A stretch of 64,000 bases of DNA from BPGX01 sp035405785 (GCA_035405785.1 DAONJS010000005.1:1-64000), one strand, 5' to 3'. Shown: positions 25,330 through 33,753, numbered from the stretch's first letter. Notes: generated from the letters alone by a model not told the origin. Made by a program: numbers and translations.

Positions 25330-26196
25330 ATGACAGCAAAATATATTGATGTAGAAAAAGTTTTATCAGAAAAAGTTCCAAAGTTTTATAAATTTATTCC
25401 AAAGGTATTCATTTCAAAAATCAAAAAAATTTTACACGAAGATGAAATCAACGCTGTAATGAGCAGGATTGGACATTTACAAAACTTAGAATTTAATGAT
25501 GGTGTTTTACGGGAATTAAACTCTAACATTGAAGTAAAAGGTCTGGAAAATATCCCTGATTCTGGTAGTGTCATTATTTCATCCAATCATCCATTAGGTG
25601 GATTAGACGGAATGGCACTTATTAAAGCAGTCAGCGAAAAAAGAAAAGATATAAAATTTGTAGTGAATGATATTTTATTAAATCTGAAAAATTATTCTGA
25701 TATTTTTGTAGGCGTGAATAAATTAGGCAACACTCCTAAAAATGCCCTTTTAGAAGTAGAGAAAGTTTTTGCATCAGATAATGCCATTTTATTTTTCCCA
25801 GCAGGATTAGTTTCACGTAAACAAAAAATTAATGGTAAATGGACTATACAAGATTTGAACTGGAATAAAACATTCGTTCAAAAAGCCAAACAATACAATA
25901 AACCAATAATTCCAACATACATAGAAGGAAAAAATTCCAATTTTTTTTATAACCTTGCCTACTGGCGAAAAAAATTAGGCATCAAAGGAAATATAGAAAT
26001 GCTTTTTTTGCCCGATGAAATGTTCAAACAAAAAAATAAAACCATTCCTATCTACTTTGGAAAACCTATATCACCTGAACAAATTGATAAAAGCAAATCC
26101 TTTCAAGAATGGGCTGAAACAATCAAACAATTTGTGTATTCTGGATACATTCAACAAAATAAATCATTCAGTGATTTTTTAAATTCATTGAAATGA
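25330..26196 (+). CDS. PlsC-like lysophospholipid/lipid acyltransferase
   Basis: A 288-residue glycerolipid acyltransferase-family protein. The catalytic-type motif is SSNHPLGGLDGMAL, with HPLGGLD in place of the common HxxxxD (H..4..D holds). The later FFPAGLVSR fits the phosphate-binding FPEG-like block. A role in membrane lipid or ornithine-lipid acylation is likely; the substrate is unknown. The start at ATG 25330 is chosen because the in-frame TTG at 25312 is part of the promoter. It overlaps the next gene by 4 bases. Confidence 0.85.
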   Translation: MTAKYIDVEKVLSEKVPKFYKFIPKVFISKIKKILHEDEINAVMSRIGHLQNLEFNDGVLRELNSNIEVKGLENIPDSGSVIISSNHPLGGLDGMALIKAVSEKRKDIKFVVNDILLNLKNYSDIFVGVNKLGNTPKNALLEVEKVFASDNAILFFPAGLVSRKQKINGKWTIQDLNWNKTFVQKAKQYNKPIIPTYIEGKNSNFFYNLAYWRKKLGIKGNIEMLFLPDEMFKQKNKTIPIYFGKPISPEQIDKSKSFQEWAETIKQFVYSGYIQQNKSFSDFLNSLK

Positions 26197-26822
26197 CAAA
26201 AGAAGAATTATTTGAAAAAAATAAAAAAGTTTTAAGTAAATACATCCCAGAAAATGCAGTAAATAAGGCCTGTTCATTGATTTTTGAATACGATTTCAAA
26301 CTTATCATCAAAGGCGATAGAAAAAGTAAGTGGGGAGATTTTAAATCAAAATACAAAAACAATAATTTTCCTGCTATTACAGTAAATGCTTCACTCAATA
26401 AATATGCATTTTTAATAACTTACATTCATGAAATAGCACATTGCAAGACATTTAGAGAATATGGACACAAAGTAGAAGCTCACGGCATTGAATGGAAAAA
26501 AAATTTTCAGTATCTTATGAAAGATTTTTTGAATACAGATATTTTTCCATTAGATGTTTTATATGCATTGAGAAAACACCTTGTAAATCCTCCTGCATCT
26601 GCAACAGCAGATGTTGAATTATATAAGATTTTATCAAGTTATGATGAAAATAAAAACTCATTTATTACAATTGAACATTTAAAAGACGGCGACACATTTG
26701 AATTTGAAGGAGAAATATATCAACGAATTTCAGTAAGAAGAAAAAGAATTGAATGTATTCAACTTTCTACCAAAAGAAAATATTTGTTTCAACCTATTGT
26801 AGAAGTTAAACCAAAATTGTAA
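26193..26822 (+). CDS. SprT-like zinc metalloprotease
   Basis: 209 residues of the SprT/SprT-like family. The zinc motif HEIAH is at 79-83, with the third-ligand region EAHGIEWKKNF after it. The N-terminal half is helical, and the C-terminal part has DGDTFEFEGEIYQRI and a basic RRKRIECIQLSTKRKYLF strand region. The vertebrate homologue acts on DNA-protein crosslinks, but the bacterial role is not established. Its ATG overlaps the acyltransferase stop (ATGA). Confidence 0.88.
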   Translation: MTKEELFEKNKKVLSKYIPENAVNKACSLIFEYDFKLIIKGDRKSKWGDFKSKYKNNNFPAITVNASLNKYAFLITYIHEIAHCKTFREYGHKVEAHGIEWKKNFQYLMKDFLNTDIFPLDVLYALRKHLVNPPASATADVELYKILSSYDENKNSFITIEHLKDGDTFEFEGEIYQRISVRRKRIECIQLSTKRKYLFQPIVEVKPKL

Positions 26823-26990
26823 ATGAAGTTAGTATTCAACATTATTTTTTTTAAACACAAAGTTTCATAAAGTAAGAAGCAAAGTGCACAAAGAATCTTT
26901 AAACTTTTGAGTTATTCATGAAAAAAAACTAAGCATTCTTTGTGTTGCATTAGTTTTTATGTTTTTGCTTGATAGTTACTAAAAAAATTT
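26823..26990. repeat. Convergent intergenic with degenerate inverted repeat
   Basis: CACAAAGAAT (26887-26896) and ATTCTTTGTG (26935-26944) are perfect inverted arms. Similar CACAAAG and GCAAAG strings lie around them. It sits between the convergent SprT-like and mqnD genes. The 38-base loop is long for a terminator, so this is more like a relic of a dispersed palindromic element. No gene is seen. Confidence 0.5.
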
Positions 26991-27806
26991 TCATCCATTA
27001 CAAAAATACTCAATTGCTTTTCTGCCTTCTTCTCCTAAATCAATACTGTATTGATTTACATACAACTCAATGTGTTTTTTCATCACATCTTCACTCATCT
27101 CTTGTGCGTGTTGTTTTACAAATGGCATTACATCTTCGGTATTTTCAAATGCATATAATACACTTTGTTGAATAAGTTTATCTACATCTTGTATCACTTT
27201 TTCTTCTAAACTTTTTTTTGCCATAATACCACCTAATGGAATAGGCAATCCTGTTTGTGCTTCCCACCATTCACCTAAATCCACAATTTTTATCAATCCT
27301 TTATCCTGATAGGTAAATCTATTTTCGTGAATGATTAAACCTGCATCAAACTTTTTTTGCAATAACAAATCTTCTATATCAGAAAATAACAAACTTGTTT
27401 TATCAGTTATTTCAGGAAAAAATTTTTTCAATAAATAATTAGCAGTAGTTAATTCACCAGGTATTAAAACTTTCAAGTTTTTTCTAAAATTTTTGTCTGA
27501 AAATTTTTCCTCAATTTCTTTTGAATGCGTTATCAATAAAGGACCACAACCAAATCCCAAAGCACTCCCACTATTCAAATACACATAATTTTCTTTGCAA
27601 TATAAATATGCATGATAACTTAATTTTGTAATATCCAATTCACCCTTCAATGCCATTTTATTTAATGTTTCTACATCTTCAATTACAGGAATAAAATTGT
27701 ATGTATTTTCACCAATCGTTGTAGAAATTTTTTGATGAATCAATGCATCAAAAATAAAGCAATCATTTGGACAGGGCGAAAAACCTATCTTTAATGTATA
27801 TTGCAT
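26991..27806 (-). CDS. mqnD: 1,4-dihydroxy-6-naphthoate synthase
   Basis: Futalosine-pathway enzyme that converts cyclic de-hypoxanthine futalosine to dihydroxynaphthoate for menaquinone. The start KIGFSPCPNDCFIFDAL, the TKLSYHAYLY segment, GCGPLLI and LGEWWEAQTGLPIPLGGI are family signatures. Length 271 is normal. It overlaps mqnB by 16 bases on the same strand, placing two pathway steps in one operon. Confidence 0.94.
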   Translation of the reverse strand: MQYTLKIGFSPCPNDCFIFDALIHQKISTTIGENTYNFIPVIEDVETLNKMALKGELDITKLSYHAYLYCKENYVYLNSGSALGFGCGPLLITHSKEIEEKFSDKNFRKNLKVLIPGELTTANYLLKKFFPEITDKTSLLFSDIEDLLLQKKFDAGLIIHENRFTYQDKGLIKIVDLGEWWEAQTGLPIPLGGIMAKKSLEEKVIQDVDKLIQQSVLYAFENTEDVMPFVKQHAQEMSEDVMKKHIELYVNQYSIDLGEEGRKAIEYFCNG

Positions 27807-28474
27807 AAATATTTTATTAAAAAAATCAATGTTTTATTTAATTCTTGAATGGCTAATGGAATATTCCATTTTGTTTTATCTCTTTTTTCAACATAATTGC
27901 TGATTGCACGAATTTGCAAGCATTTCCATTTATTATGATGACATGCAAAGTAAAAAGCACCACCTTCCATTGATTCAATTTGTGGTTGAAATCTTTCCAC
28001 TACTTTTTTAATGGAATGAATATCTCCATGAACAGTATTCACAGTGATGCCCCGCACTTTTTTCAAGTGAGATAGTATTTTTTTTGGAACAAATAATTTT
28101 GAAGGAATAATTTTTTCATTACCTAAATTCAATTCAGAAATTTTCAAAAAACTTTTTCCATCTTCTGATCCCAATTCTGAAAATATCTCTTCTTTTACAA
28201 CAACAACTTCACCAATTTTAATACTTTTATCAAACGACCCAGCAATTCCAACATTTATAGCATAATCAAATTTTTCGTGAGATAATTTTCCTAACTCATA
28301 AGCCGTGCTAACCATGCCAACGCCACATATTTTTATATGTATTTTTGTTTTATTTAAATTAAAACAAAAGTAATTTTTTTCTTTACTGCATAAAACGCTA
28401 TTTCTTTTTAGCCACTTCAAAAATGGCTCTATTTCTTGAATTGTAGCAGATGTTATTAATATATTTTTTAGCAT
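27791..28474 (-). CDS. mqnB: Futalosine hydrolase
   Basis: Nucleosidase of the PNP/MTAN fold that removes hypoxanthine from futalosine in the alternative menaquinone pathway. INVGIAGSFDKSIKIGEVVVV, the active-site ESMEGGAFYFACH and RAISNYVEKRDKTKW are visible. Length 227 is normal. The adjacent mqnD supports MqnB over a methylthioadenosine nucleosidase. A -7 motif ends only 5 bases before the ATG. Confidence 0.92.
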   Translation of the reverse strand: MLKNILITSATIQEIEPFLKWLKRNSVLCSKEKNYFCFNLNKTKIHIKICGVGMVSTAYELGKLSHEKFDYAINVGIAGSFDKSIKIGEVVVVKEEIFSELGSEDGKSFLKISELNLGNEKIIPSKLFVPKKILSHLKKVRGITVNTVHGDIHSIKKVVERFQPQIESMEGGAFYFACHHNKWKCLQIRAISNYVEKRDKTKWNIPLAIQELNKTLIFLIKYLCNIH

Positions 28475-28479
28475 TGCTG

Positions 28480-28487
28480 CAAATATA
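28480..28487 (-). promoter_or_regulatory. -7 element of mqnB
   Basis: The minus strand reads TATATTTG, an exact match, ending 5 bases before the mqnB ATG. Transcription would start at or within a base or two of the start codon, so the mRNA would be leaderless. Confidence 0.6.
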
Positions 28488-28499
28488 TTGAAAAAGAAT

Positions 28500-28606
28500 A
28501 AAGTGAAGAGTGTAAAGTGAAGAGTGTAAAGTGAAAAAAAATATTAAATGTTCAATGCTCAATACTCAATGTTCAATACTCAATGTTCAATTAAAAATTC
28601 ATAACT
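28500..28606. repeat. Tandem heptamer block (TCAATRY type)
   Basis: First come alternating GTGAAGA/GTGTAAA units (28503-28537). Then TCAATGC, TCAATAC, TCAATGT, TCAATAC, TCAATGT follow in 7-base register (about 28551-28590). It separates divergent mqnB and the CoA transferase gene and creates a false N-terminal extension of the latter. Confidence 0.7.
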
Positions 28607-28618
28607 CAAAACTAAAAA

Positions 28619-28676
28619 TGCTGACGATTTTGCTATGCAAAATGTCAGCATGCCGACCAAGAGCGTCAGCACTAAA
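28619..28676. repeat. Hairpin element with TGCTGAC/GTCAGCA arms
   Basis: TGCTGAC with ATTTTGC, a TAT loop, then GCAAAAT and GTCAGCA form a 14-bp stem with one bulged G. ATGCCGACCAAGAGCGTCAGCACTAAAA follows in two overlapping pieces that match the hairpin cluster at 1430-1462. Confidence 0.65.
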
Positions 28677-28731
28677 AACTAACTCCATACATCTCATAAA
28701 TTCACTACTTTTATTGCGAAGAATAAAAGTT

Positions 28732-29808
28732 ATGTTAAATAATATATTGCATGATATTAAAGTATTAGATTTATCAACTGTTTTAGCAGGACCTTCAGTT
28801 GGAATGTTTTTAGGTGAATTAGGTGCAGAAGTATTAAAAATTGAAAATCCTAAAACAAAAGGTGATGTAACTCGTCAATGGAAAAACCCAAATGAAAATG
28901 TTGATGATCCAATAAGTGCGTATTACGCATCCGTTAATGGTTTTAAGAAAATAATGTATCTTGATTTGAATGATGAAAAGAGCATTACAACAATTCACCA
29001 AATGATTCCTGAATTTGATATTATTTTGTGCAACTTCAAACAAAATGATGATAAAAAATTTCAATTAGATTATCCTACTCTTAAAGCAATTAATCCAAAA
29101 ATTATTTATGCACACATATCAGGATTTGGAAAGAACCATCCAAGAGTAGCGTATGACTTGATTTTGCAGGCAGAAACGGGCTTTATGTATTTGAATAGAG
29201 AAGCCCATCAATTACCCAACAAAATGCCTGTAGCACTTATTGATGTGTTGGCGGCTCATCAACTCAAAGAAGGAATTTTATTAGCATTATATCAACGATT
29301 AAAAAACAATAAAGGGGCTTATGTGCATTGTTCTTTGTATGATGCAGCAGTTACAAGTTTAGTCAATCAAGCCGCTAATTATTTAATAGCCAATTACAAT
29401 CCTCCACCATTAGGTTCAAAACATCCAAACATAGCACCTTATGGTGAAATTTTTTTTACTCAAGACCAACAATTAATCACCTTTGCAATAGGTTCAGATG
29501 AACAATTTCAAAAACTTTGTGAATTGCTTAATTTACCTGATATTCCTAAAAACAATGATTTCTCAAATAACTTAAACAGAGTAAAAAACAGAGAGAAATT
29601 ATATCAATTACTACAAAATGCAATTAAAGAATTAAATGCTGAATGGATTTATGAAAATTGTTTGAAAAATAACATACCAGTTGCCCTCATCAAAGATGTA
29701 AAGCAAGTCATGAAAAATCCTCTTACAAAAAGATTGATAAAAAATACTACAATAGAAAATAAACCCCTGCAAATACTCACTACTATTGCTTTTGAAATGT
29801 ATGATTAA
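28732..29808 (+). CDS. Class III CoA-transferase (CaiB/BaiF family)
   Basis: 358 residues from the ATG at 28732. The open frame extends 67 codons further upstream, but that part is translated repeat DNA and has no family likeness. VLDLSTVLAGPSVGMFLGELGAEVLKIENP is the standard N-terminus (here 11-40), and D161 in ALIDVLAAHQLKEG aligns with the catalytic Asp of formyl-CoA transferase. It has the family's SLYDAAV segment. The acyl group moved is unknown. Its stop overlaps the next start by 8 bases. Confidence 0.88.
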   Translation: MLNNILHDIKVLDLSTVLAGPSVGMFLGELGAEVLKIENPKTKGDVTRQWKNPNENVDDPISAYYASVNGFKKIMYLDLNDEKSITTIHQMIPEFDIILCNFKQNDDKKFQLDYPTLKAINPKIIYAHISGFGKNHPRVAYDLILQAETGFMYLNREAHQLPNKMPVALIDVLAAHQLKEGILLALYQRLKNNKGAYVHCSLYDAAVTSLVNQAANYLIANYNPPPLGSKHPNIAPYGEIFFTQDQQLITFAIGSDEQFQKLCELLNLPDIPKNNDFSNNLNRVKNREKLYQLLQNAIKELNAEWIYENCLKNNIPVALIKDVKQVMKNPLTKRLIKNTTIENKPLQILTTIAFEMYD

Positions 29809-30226
29809 ATTAGCAACAACAAAAGAAGAATTAGAAAAAATTTTTCAACTCCGTTATGAAGTTTTGCGGAAACCTTGGAATCAAACTTATGAAAGTTCTT
29901 TTGATGAGTTAGACAAAATTTCTTACAATGCTTTTATAGAAGAATCATCTATCTGTATAGCTTGTGGAAGATTAGATATATTGAATAGCACAACTGCACA
30001 AATTCGCTATATGGCTGTAAAGCCCGAATACAGAGGAAAACACTACGGACAACAAGTTTTAGTTTATCTTGAAAAATTAGCCAAAGAAAAAGGTATTCAA
30101 AAAATTATTCTCCACGCTCGTGAAAATGCAGTTGATTTTTATTTAAAAAATAATTACAAAATTATTCAGCCATCACATTTATTGTTCAATACTATTCAAC
30201 ACTATTTAATGGAAAAAACTCTATAA
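29801..30226 (+). CDS. GNAT family N-acetyltransferase
   Basis: 141 residues of the small ElaA/GNAT type. IRYMAVKPEYRGKHYGQQVL is the acetyl-CoA-binding block (R/Q-x-x-G-x-G/A variant), followed by IILHARENAVDFYLKNNY. The longest frame begins at TTG 29786 inside the previous gene; ATG at 29801 gives the normal start MIKLATTKEEL. It is coupled to the CoA transferase gene and its end overlaps the convergent desaturase gene by 6 bases. Confidence 0.85.
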   Translation: MIKLATTKEELEKIFQLRYEVLRKPWNQTYESSFDELDKISYNAFIEESSICIACGRLDILNSTTAQIRYMAVKPEYRGKHYGQQVLVYLEKLAKEKGIQKIILHARENAVDFYLKNNYKIIQPSHLLFNTIQHYLMEKTL

Positions 30227-31300
30227 AGAATTTCTACCAAGCATTCTTAATTTTGTATAGTGAGATTGAACCGCTAAAGCCAAATTAGGATGTGCATAAT
30301 AGGGAACATTGAATTGATTACAAACCTTTTGAACAATAGGACTAATTTTTGGATAATGAATGTGTGAAATGGTTGGAAACAAATGATGTTCAATTTGATA
30401 ATTCAAGCCACCTAATAAAAATGTAAGCACTTTATTATTCATTGCAAAATTAGCAGTTGTTTTTAATTGATGTTTCATCCATTCATCAGGCATTGTATTT
30501 TGATTATCAGGTAAAATAAATTCTGTTTCCTCTACAATATGTGCTAATTGAAATACTATACTCAGTACTAATCCTGTAGTAAAAGTATAAATCAAAAATA
30601 ATAAAATAAACTGATTAAATCCTAATTCATAAACAGGAAGAATAACAAAAACAAATAAATGAAATATCTTAGAAAGCCAAAAAATTACTTTTTCTTTAGT
30701 AGTAAATCCTGATATTTTTACTGAGTGTATTTTTTTAGTAAAATATTTATGATAATCTGCATAAAATACCCAATATAAATATAAAAGTGCATAAACAAAG
30801 GGAAAATATATATGTTGAAAACGATGAAACCAATATCTTTTTTTGTTTGGATTTAATAATAAAAAAATACCCGCATCTATATCATCATCTACATCAGGAA
30901 TGTTAGTATAAGTATGATGAATAACATTGTGTTTTGTTTTCCATAAAAAAACATTTGCACCTAAGAAATTTAAGGAGTATCCTGCCGCTTCGTTTATAAA
31001 TTTATTTTTATTAAAACTATGATGTGCTCCATCGTGCATTACATTAAATCCAATAAATGATGTAATCATACCTAGAGAAATACTTAATAAAATCTTTACC
31101 CATAATTCCGTATCATTAAAAACCCACAAAAAATAATTTGCTATAAAAAGTATGCCCAACAATACGGCTTTGATAAAAATTTTCTTTCCACCAAATTTAG
31201 AAAGATTATTAGAATGAAAATATAAATTAACTTGTTTTCTTAGTTCTTGTGCAAAACTCTCAGTAGGAATTGCAAATTTTGGAGTGCTGTTTTGTACCAT
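30221..31300 (-). CDS. Membrane fatty acid desaturase
   Basis: Di-iron acyl desaturase of the front-end/linoleoyl type. Its three histidine boxes are HDGAHH, HNVIHH and QIEHHLFP, the last with the Q typical of front-end desaturases. Four or more hydrophobic segments place it in the inner membrane. From ATG 31300 it has 359 residues; there is no cytochrome b5 domain. The longer frame from TTG 31318 starts inside the -7 motif and is rejected. Probably adjusts membrane fluidity; regiospecificity unknown. Confidence 0.92.
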   Translation of the reverse strand: MVQNSTPKFAIPTESFAQELRKQVNLYFHSNNLSKFGGKKIFIKAVLLGILFIANYFLWVFNDTELWVKILLSISLGMITSFIGFNVMHDGAHHSFNKNKFINEAAGYSLNFLGANVFLWKTKHNVIHHTYTNIPDVDDDIDAGIFLLLNPNKKRYWFHRFQHIYFPFVYALLYLYWVFYADYHKYFTKKIHSVKISGFTTKEKVIFWLSKIFHLFVFVILPVYELGFNQFILLFLIYTFTTGLVLSIVFQLAHIVEETEFILPDNQNTMPDEWMKHQLKTTANFAMNNKVLTFLLGGLNYQIEHHLFPTISHIHYPKISPIVQKVCNQFNVPYYAHPNLALAVQSHYTKLRMLGRNSL

Positions 31301-31315
31301 AATTGATTTTTGTTG

Positions 31316-31323
31316 CAATAATA
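31316..31323 (-). promoter_or_regulatory. -7 element of the desaturase gene
   Basis: The minus strand reads TATTATTG, one mismatch to TAnnTTTG, followed by CAACA. It overlaps the alternative TTG start and puts the transcript start about 9 bases before the ATG at 31300. Confidence 0.45.
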
Positions 31324-31357
31324 AAGAAAGTATTCTACACCATTTTCTTTTTTAACA

Positions 31358-32284
31358 TTACTTGTGTATTTTATACAAATGAATTATTGTGTCTGCAAAC
31401 TGATAACTAAATTCTACACTACCATTATATTTCAAATGATATTTATCTGAAAATTTATTGATGTTATATGAAATATCTGGAATATCAGAAAAATCTAAGC
31501 ATTCAACATTTTGTTTTTGTAAATAATTTTTTAAAAAATAAATAGCGTTTTTAATATTTTCATCAGGTTGATAAATAGGAGAAACTGTAAATAATATCTT
31601 CACATTGTTTTTTTTACATAAATAAATAGCAGAATCAATATATTGTAAATTAAAAGGATGGAATTGAAAAACATGCGTAGTATCTGGATAATGGTCTTTT
31701 TGATAATCTGTGTGAGAATGATAACATCCGGTTTTTTGAAAAGTTGTATCATACCTTCCCGGATTATTCATCAGTATTCTTAAAAATTTTGAAACTCCTC
31801 TTAATCCATAAAAACTTAATTCATACATAGGAAAGTAGTAAGCATACTCTACTCTTTTATCTATTTTAGAAAAATTTTTTCTCAAACTTTTGTTTCGCAA
31901 AAAAGGAGCAAACTGTTCAATATTCAACAAAGTATCAATGCATTCTAAATTATGAACATCAATATCAAATATTACTAATTTTGGCAATGAATGTGCTAGA
32001 AATATCTGCTTCAGTATATAATAAGATTGATCTGTTTTAGCCCCGTGAATGCCTGCATTAAAAAAACTTAATGAAGTTCGATGGGCAATAATTTCAGTTT
32101 CAAATGCTGTTTCTGCCCTTGAAGAACCTATTATCCATGCATCAAAATAACTTGTTTCTTCTACAATGTTATAAATTTTTTGATAAATACCCCAACTTGC
32201 ATTTCTAAAAGTAAAATTAAAAATAACATCAACTAACCAGATACCAACAAATGCAAGAGATATTACACCAAATACTTTTTTCAA
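31358..32284 (-). CDS. SGNH-hydrolase-like membrane-anchored protein (TTG start)
   Basis: 308 residues with an N-terminal signal anchor (VFGVISLAFVGIWLVDVIFNF). IIGSSRAETAF resembles SGNH block I with the nucleophile Ser, FFNAGIHGA resembles block II, and FSDKYHLKYNGS near the end fits block V (D-x-x-H). This suggests an extracytoplasmic esterase or acetyltransferase partner; substrate unknown. No ATG is available in frame near the start, and the TTG at 32284 precedes a normal MKKVFG-type signal anchor. It begins 21 bases after the bacilliredoxin gene, so the two are probably co-transcribed. Confidence 0.72.
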   Translation of the reverse strand: MKKVFGVISLAFVGIWLVDVIFNFTFRNASWGIYQKIYNIVEETSYFDAWIIGSSRAETAFETEIIAHRTSLSFFNAGIHGAKTDQSYYILKQIFLAHSLPKLVIFDIDVHNLECIDTLLNIEQFAPFLRNKSLRKNFSKIDKRVEYAYYFPMYELSFYGLRGVSKFLRILMNNPGRYDTTFQKTGCYHSHTDYQKDHYPDTTHVFQFHPFNLQYIDSAIYLCKKNNVKILFTVSPIYQPDENIKNAIYFLKNYLQKQNVECLDFSDIPDISYNINKFSDKYHLKYNGSVEFSYQFADTIIHLYKIHK

Positions 32285-32305
32285 AACTTTTTACTTATCA
32301 ATTTT

Positions 32306-32716
32306 TTAGCAAAACTGATTATACACTTCTTTCAAATGTTCTGCAAGCATTTCGGCACTTCTGCCTTCAATATGATGCCTTTCAATAAAATGTATCAATT
32401 TTCCATCTTTAAAAAGTGCTATACTTGGTGATGATGGTGGGTAAGGCAAAAGATACTTTCTAACCTGTGCTGTTGCTTCTTTATCTACTCCAGCAAACAC
32501 AGTAAATAAATTTTGTGGCTTTTTATTATTCAATAAACTTAACACCACACCCGGACGAGCAGACCCAGCGGCACAACCGCAAACAGAATTAATAACAATT
32601 AAAGTCGTTCCCGCAGATTTTACTACATTATCTGCATCTTCGGGAGTAAGTATTTCTTTGAAACCTTTTGAAGTAAGTTCATTTTTCATTGGTTTTACCA
32701 TTGCTTCTGGATACAT
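32306..32716 (-). CDS. BrxA/BrxB family bacilliredoxin
   Basis: Thioredoxin-fold protein of the YphP/YqiW group that removes bacillithiol or a similar thiol from oxidised proteins. The active site is CGC (C46, C48) in INSVCGCAAGSARPG, and HFIERHHIEGR near the end is also typical. Start ATG 32716 gives MYPEAMVKPM, the family N-terminus, and 136 residues. The upstream ATG at 32746 lies before the -7 motif (32733-32740) and is rejected. Whether this organism makes bacillithiol is not shown by the window. Confidence 0.92.
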   Translation of the reverse strand: MYPEAMVKPMKNELTSKGFKEILTPEDADNVVKSAGTTLIVINSVCGCAAGSARPGVVLSLLNNKKPQNLFTVFAGVDKEATAQVRKYLLPYPPSSPSIALFKDGKLIHFIERHHIEGRSAEMLAEHLKEVYNQFC

Positions 32717-32732
32717 AAATTTTAATTTTTGG

Positions 32733-32740
32733 CAAAGATA
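32733..32740 (-). promoter_or_regulatory. -7 element of the bacilliredoxin operon
   Basis: The minus strand reads TATCTTTG, an exact match. It predicts a transcript start about 10 bases before the ATG at 32716. Confidence 0.55.
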
Positions 32741-32799
32741 CTGCATTCTATTTCAATATTGTATAAAAATTGACATTTTTTAGATAAAAAATTTTTCCT

Positions 32800-32807
32800 T
32801 ATCTTTG
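32800..32807 (+). promoter_or_regulatory. -7 element of the PorG-like gene
   Basis: TATCTTTG followed by CAG, an exact TAnnTTTG. It ends 16 bases before the ATG at 32824. TTTT occupies the -33 position at 19-base spacing. Confidence 0.55.
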
Positions 32808-32823
32808 CAGAAAAATTTTTGCT

Positions 32824-33747
32824 ATGAAAAATAAGTTTTTGTTTTTAGGTTTAATATTTATAGTATTAAATCTTTCAGATTTAAAATCCCAATGGGCTTG
32901 GGATTTTGGTGGAGGTGTTGGAGTTTCAAATTATTTAGGTGATATAGGCGGAAAAGATAAAACAAGAAGAGATTTTGTATATGATATGAAATTATCTAAA
33001 ACAAAATTTAATGTTGGTGCGTTTGCTCGTTACAAATGGATGCCAAATGTTTCTATAAAGGCGGCTTTTGATTTTATTAGAGTAGAAGGTGATGATAAAT
33101 TAACTACAAATCCTGCAAGACATTACAGAAATCTGAATTTCCGTAATAATCTTTATTGCTTATCACTCACAGGTGAATGGTTTTTTTATGAAGATCCTGA
33201 TCTTGGTAATACTTATCGTTATAGAAATAGTTTTCGCTCATACTTGTTTGCCGGAATAAGCGGTTTTTATCATAATCCACAAGGATTGTATCAAGGACAA
33301 TGGATTAACTTAAGGCCATTGCAAACAGAAGGCGTTGTTTATTCTCCTATTAGTATGGCAATTCCTATGGGACTTGGATTTTATTTTACTTTCCAAAAAA
33401 AACATCGTATTGGATTTGAAGCCACTTATTGGAAAACATTCACTGATTATATTGATGATATTAGTGGAAATTATCCTTCTACTCCACCCAAAGATAATCT
33501 TGCAAAAGCAATGTCTTTAAGAACTCCTGAACTTGGCCCCCAAGCACTTTTAGATAATCCTGGTGTTTATTTATCACACAATTGGGGACAAAAAAGAGGT
33601 GATAAATCACATAAAGATGCTGTGCTTACTATGAGTTTAACTTATAGTTATGTCATTCGTGGAAAAAGTTCATTTTATCGCAGTAAATTTTCCTGGTTTG
33701 GAAAAAAATCCAAAAGAAGAGTTAGAAAAATCAGAGCAAAATTCTAA
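32824..33747 (+). CDS. DUF6089 outer membrane protein, PorG-like
   Basis: 307 residues with a signal peptide (MKNKFLFLGLIFIVLNLSDLKS) and a beta-barrel-like sequence rich in aromatic alternation. WDFGGGVGVSNYLGDIGG at the start of the mature part matches what I recall of the DUF6089 family, which includes PorG, an outer membrane component of the type IX secretion system. The end is very basic (KSKRRVRKIRAKF). The T9SS role is inferred from the family and the presence of T9SS cargo elsewhere in the window. Confidence 0.75.
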   Translation: MKNKFLFLGLIFIVLNLSDLKSQWAWDFGGGVGVSNYLGDIGGKDKTRRDFVYDMKLSKTKFNVGAFARYKWMPNVSIKAAFDFIRVEGDDKLTTNPARHYRNLNFRNNLYCLSLTGEWFFYEDPDLGNTYRYRNSFRSYLFAGISGFYHNPQGLYQGQWINLRPLQTEGVVYSPISMAIPMGLGFYFTFQKKHRIGFEATYWKTFTDYIDDISGNYPSTPPKDNLAKAMSLRTPELGPQALLDNPGVYLSHNWGQKRGDKSHKDAVLTMSLTYSYVIRGKSSFYRSKFSWFGKKSKRRVRKIRAKF

Positions 33748-33753
33748 TTCTAT

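Noticed and set aside
26887..26944. Rho-independent terminator between SprT-like and mqnD genes
   Set aside because: The arms are perfect but the loop is 38 bases and neither side has a good T run directly after it.
28531..28731. 67-residue N-terminal extension of the CoA transferase
   Set aside because: It is translated heptamer and hairpin repeat DNA; the family N-terminus begins at ATG 28732.
31301..31318. TTG start for the desaturase
   Set aside because: The TTG is the end of the -7 motif TATTATTG; ATG 31300 follows.
32717..32746. Upstream ATG for the bacilliredoxin
   Set aside because: The ATG is upstream of the -7 motif, and the family start MYPEAM occurs at 32716.
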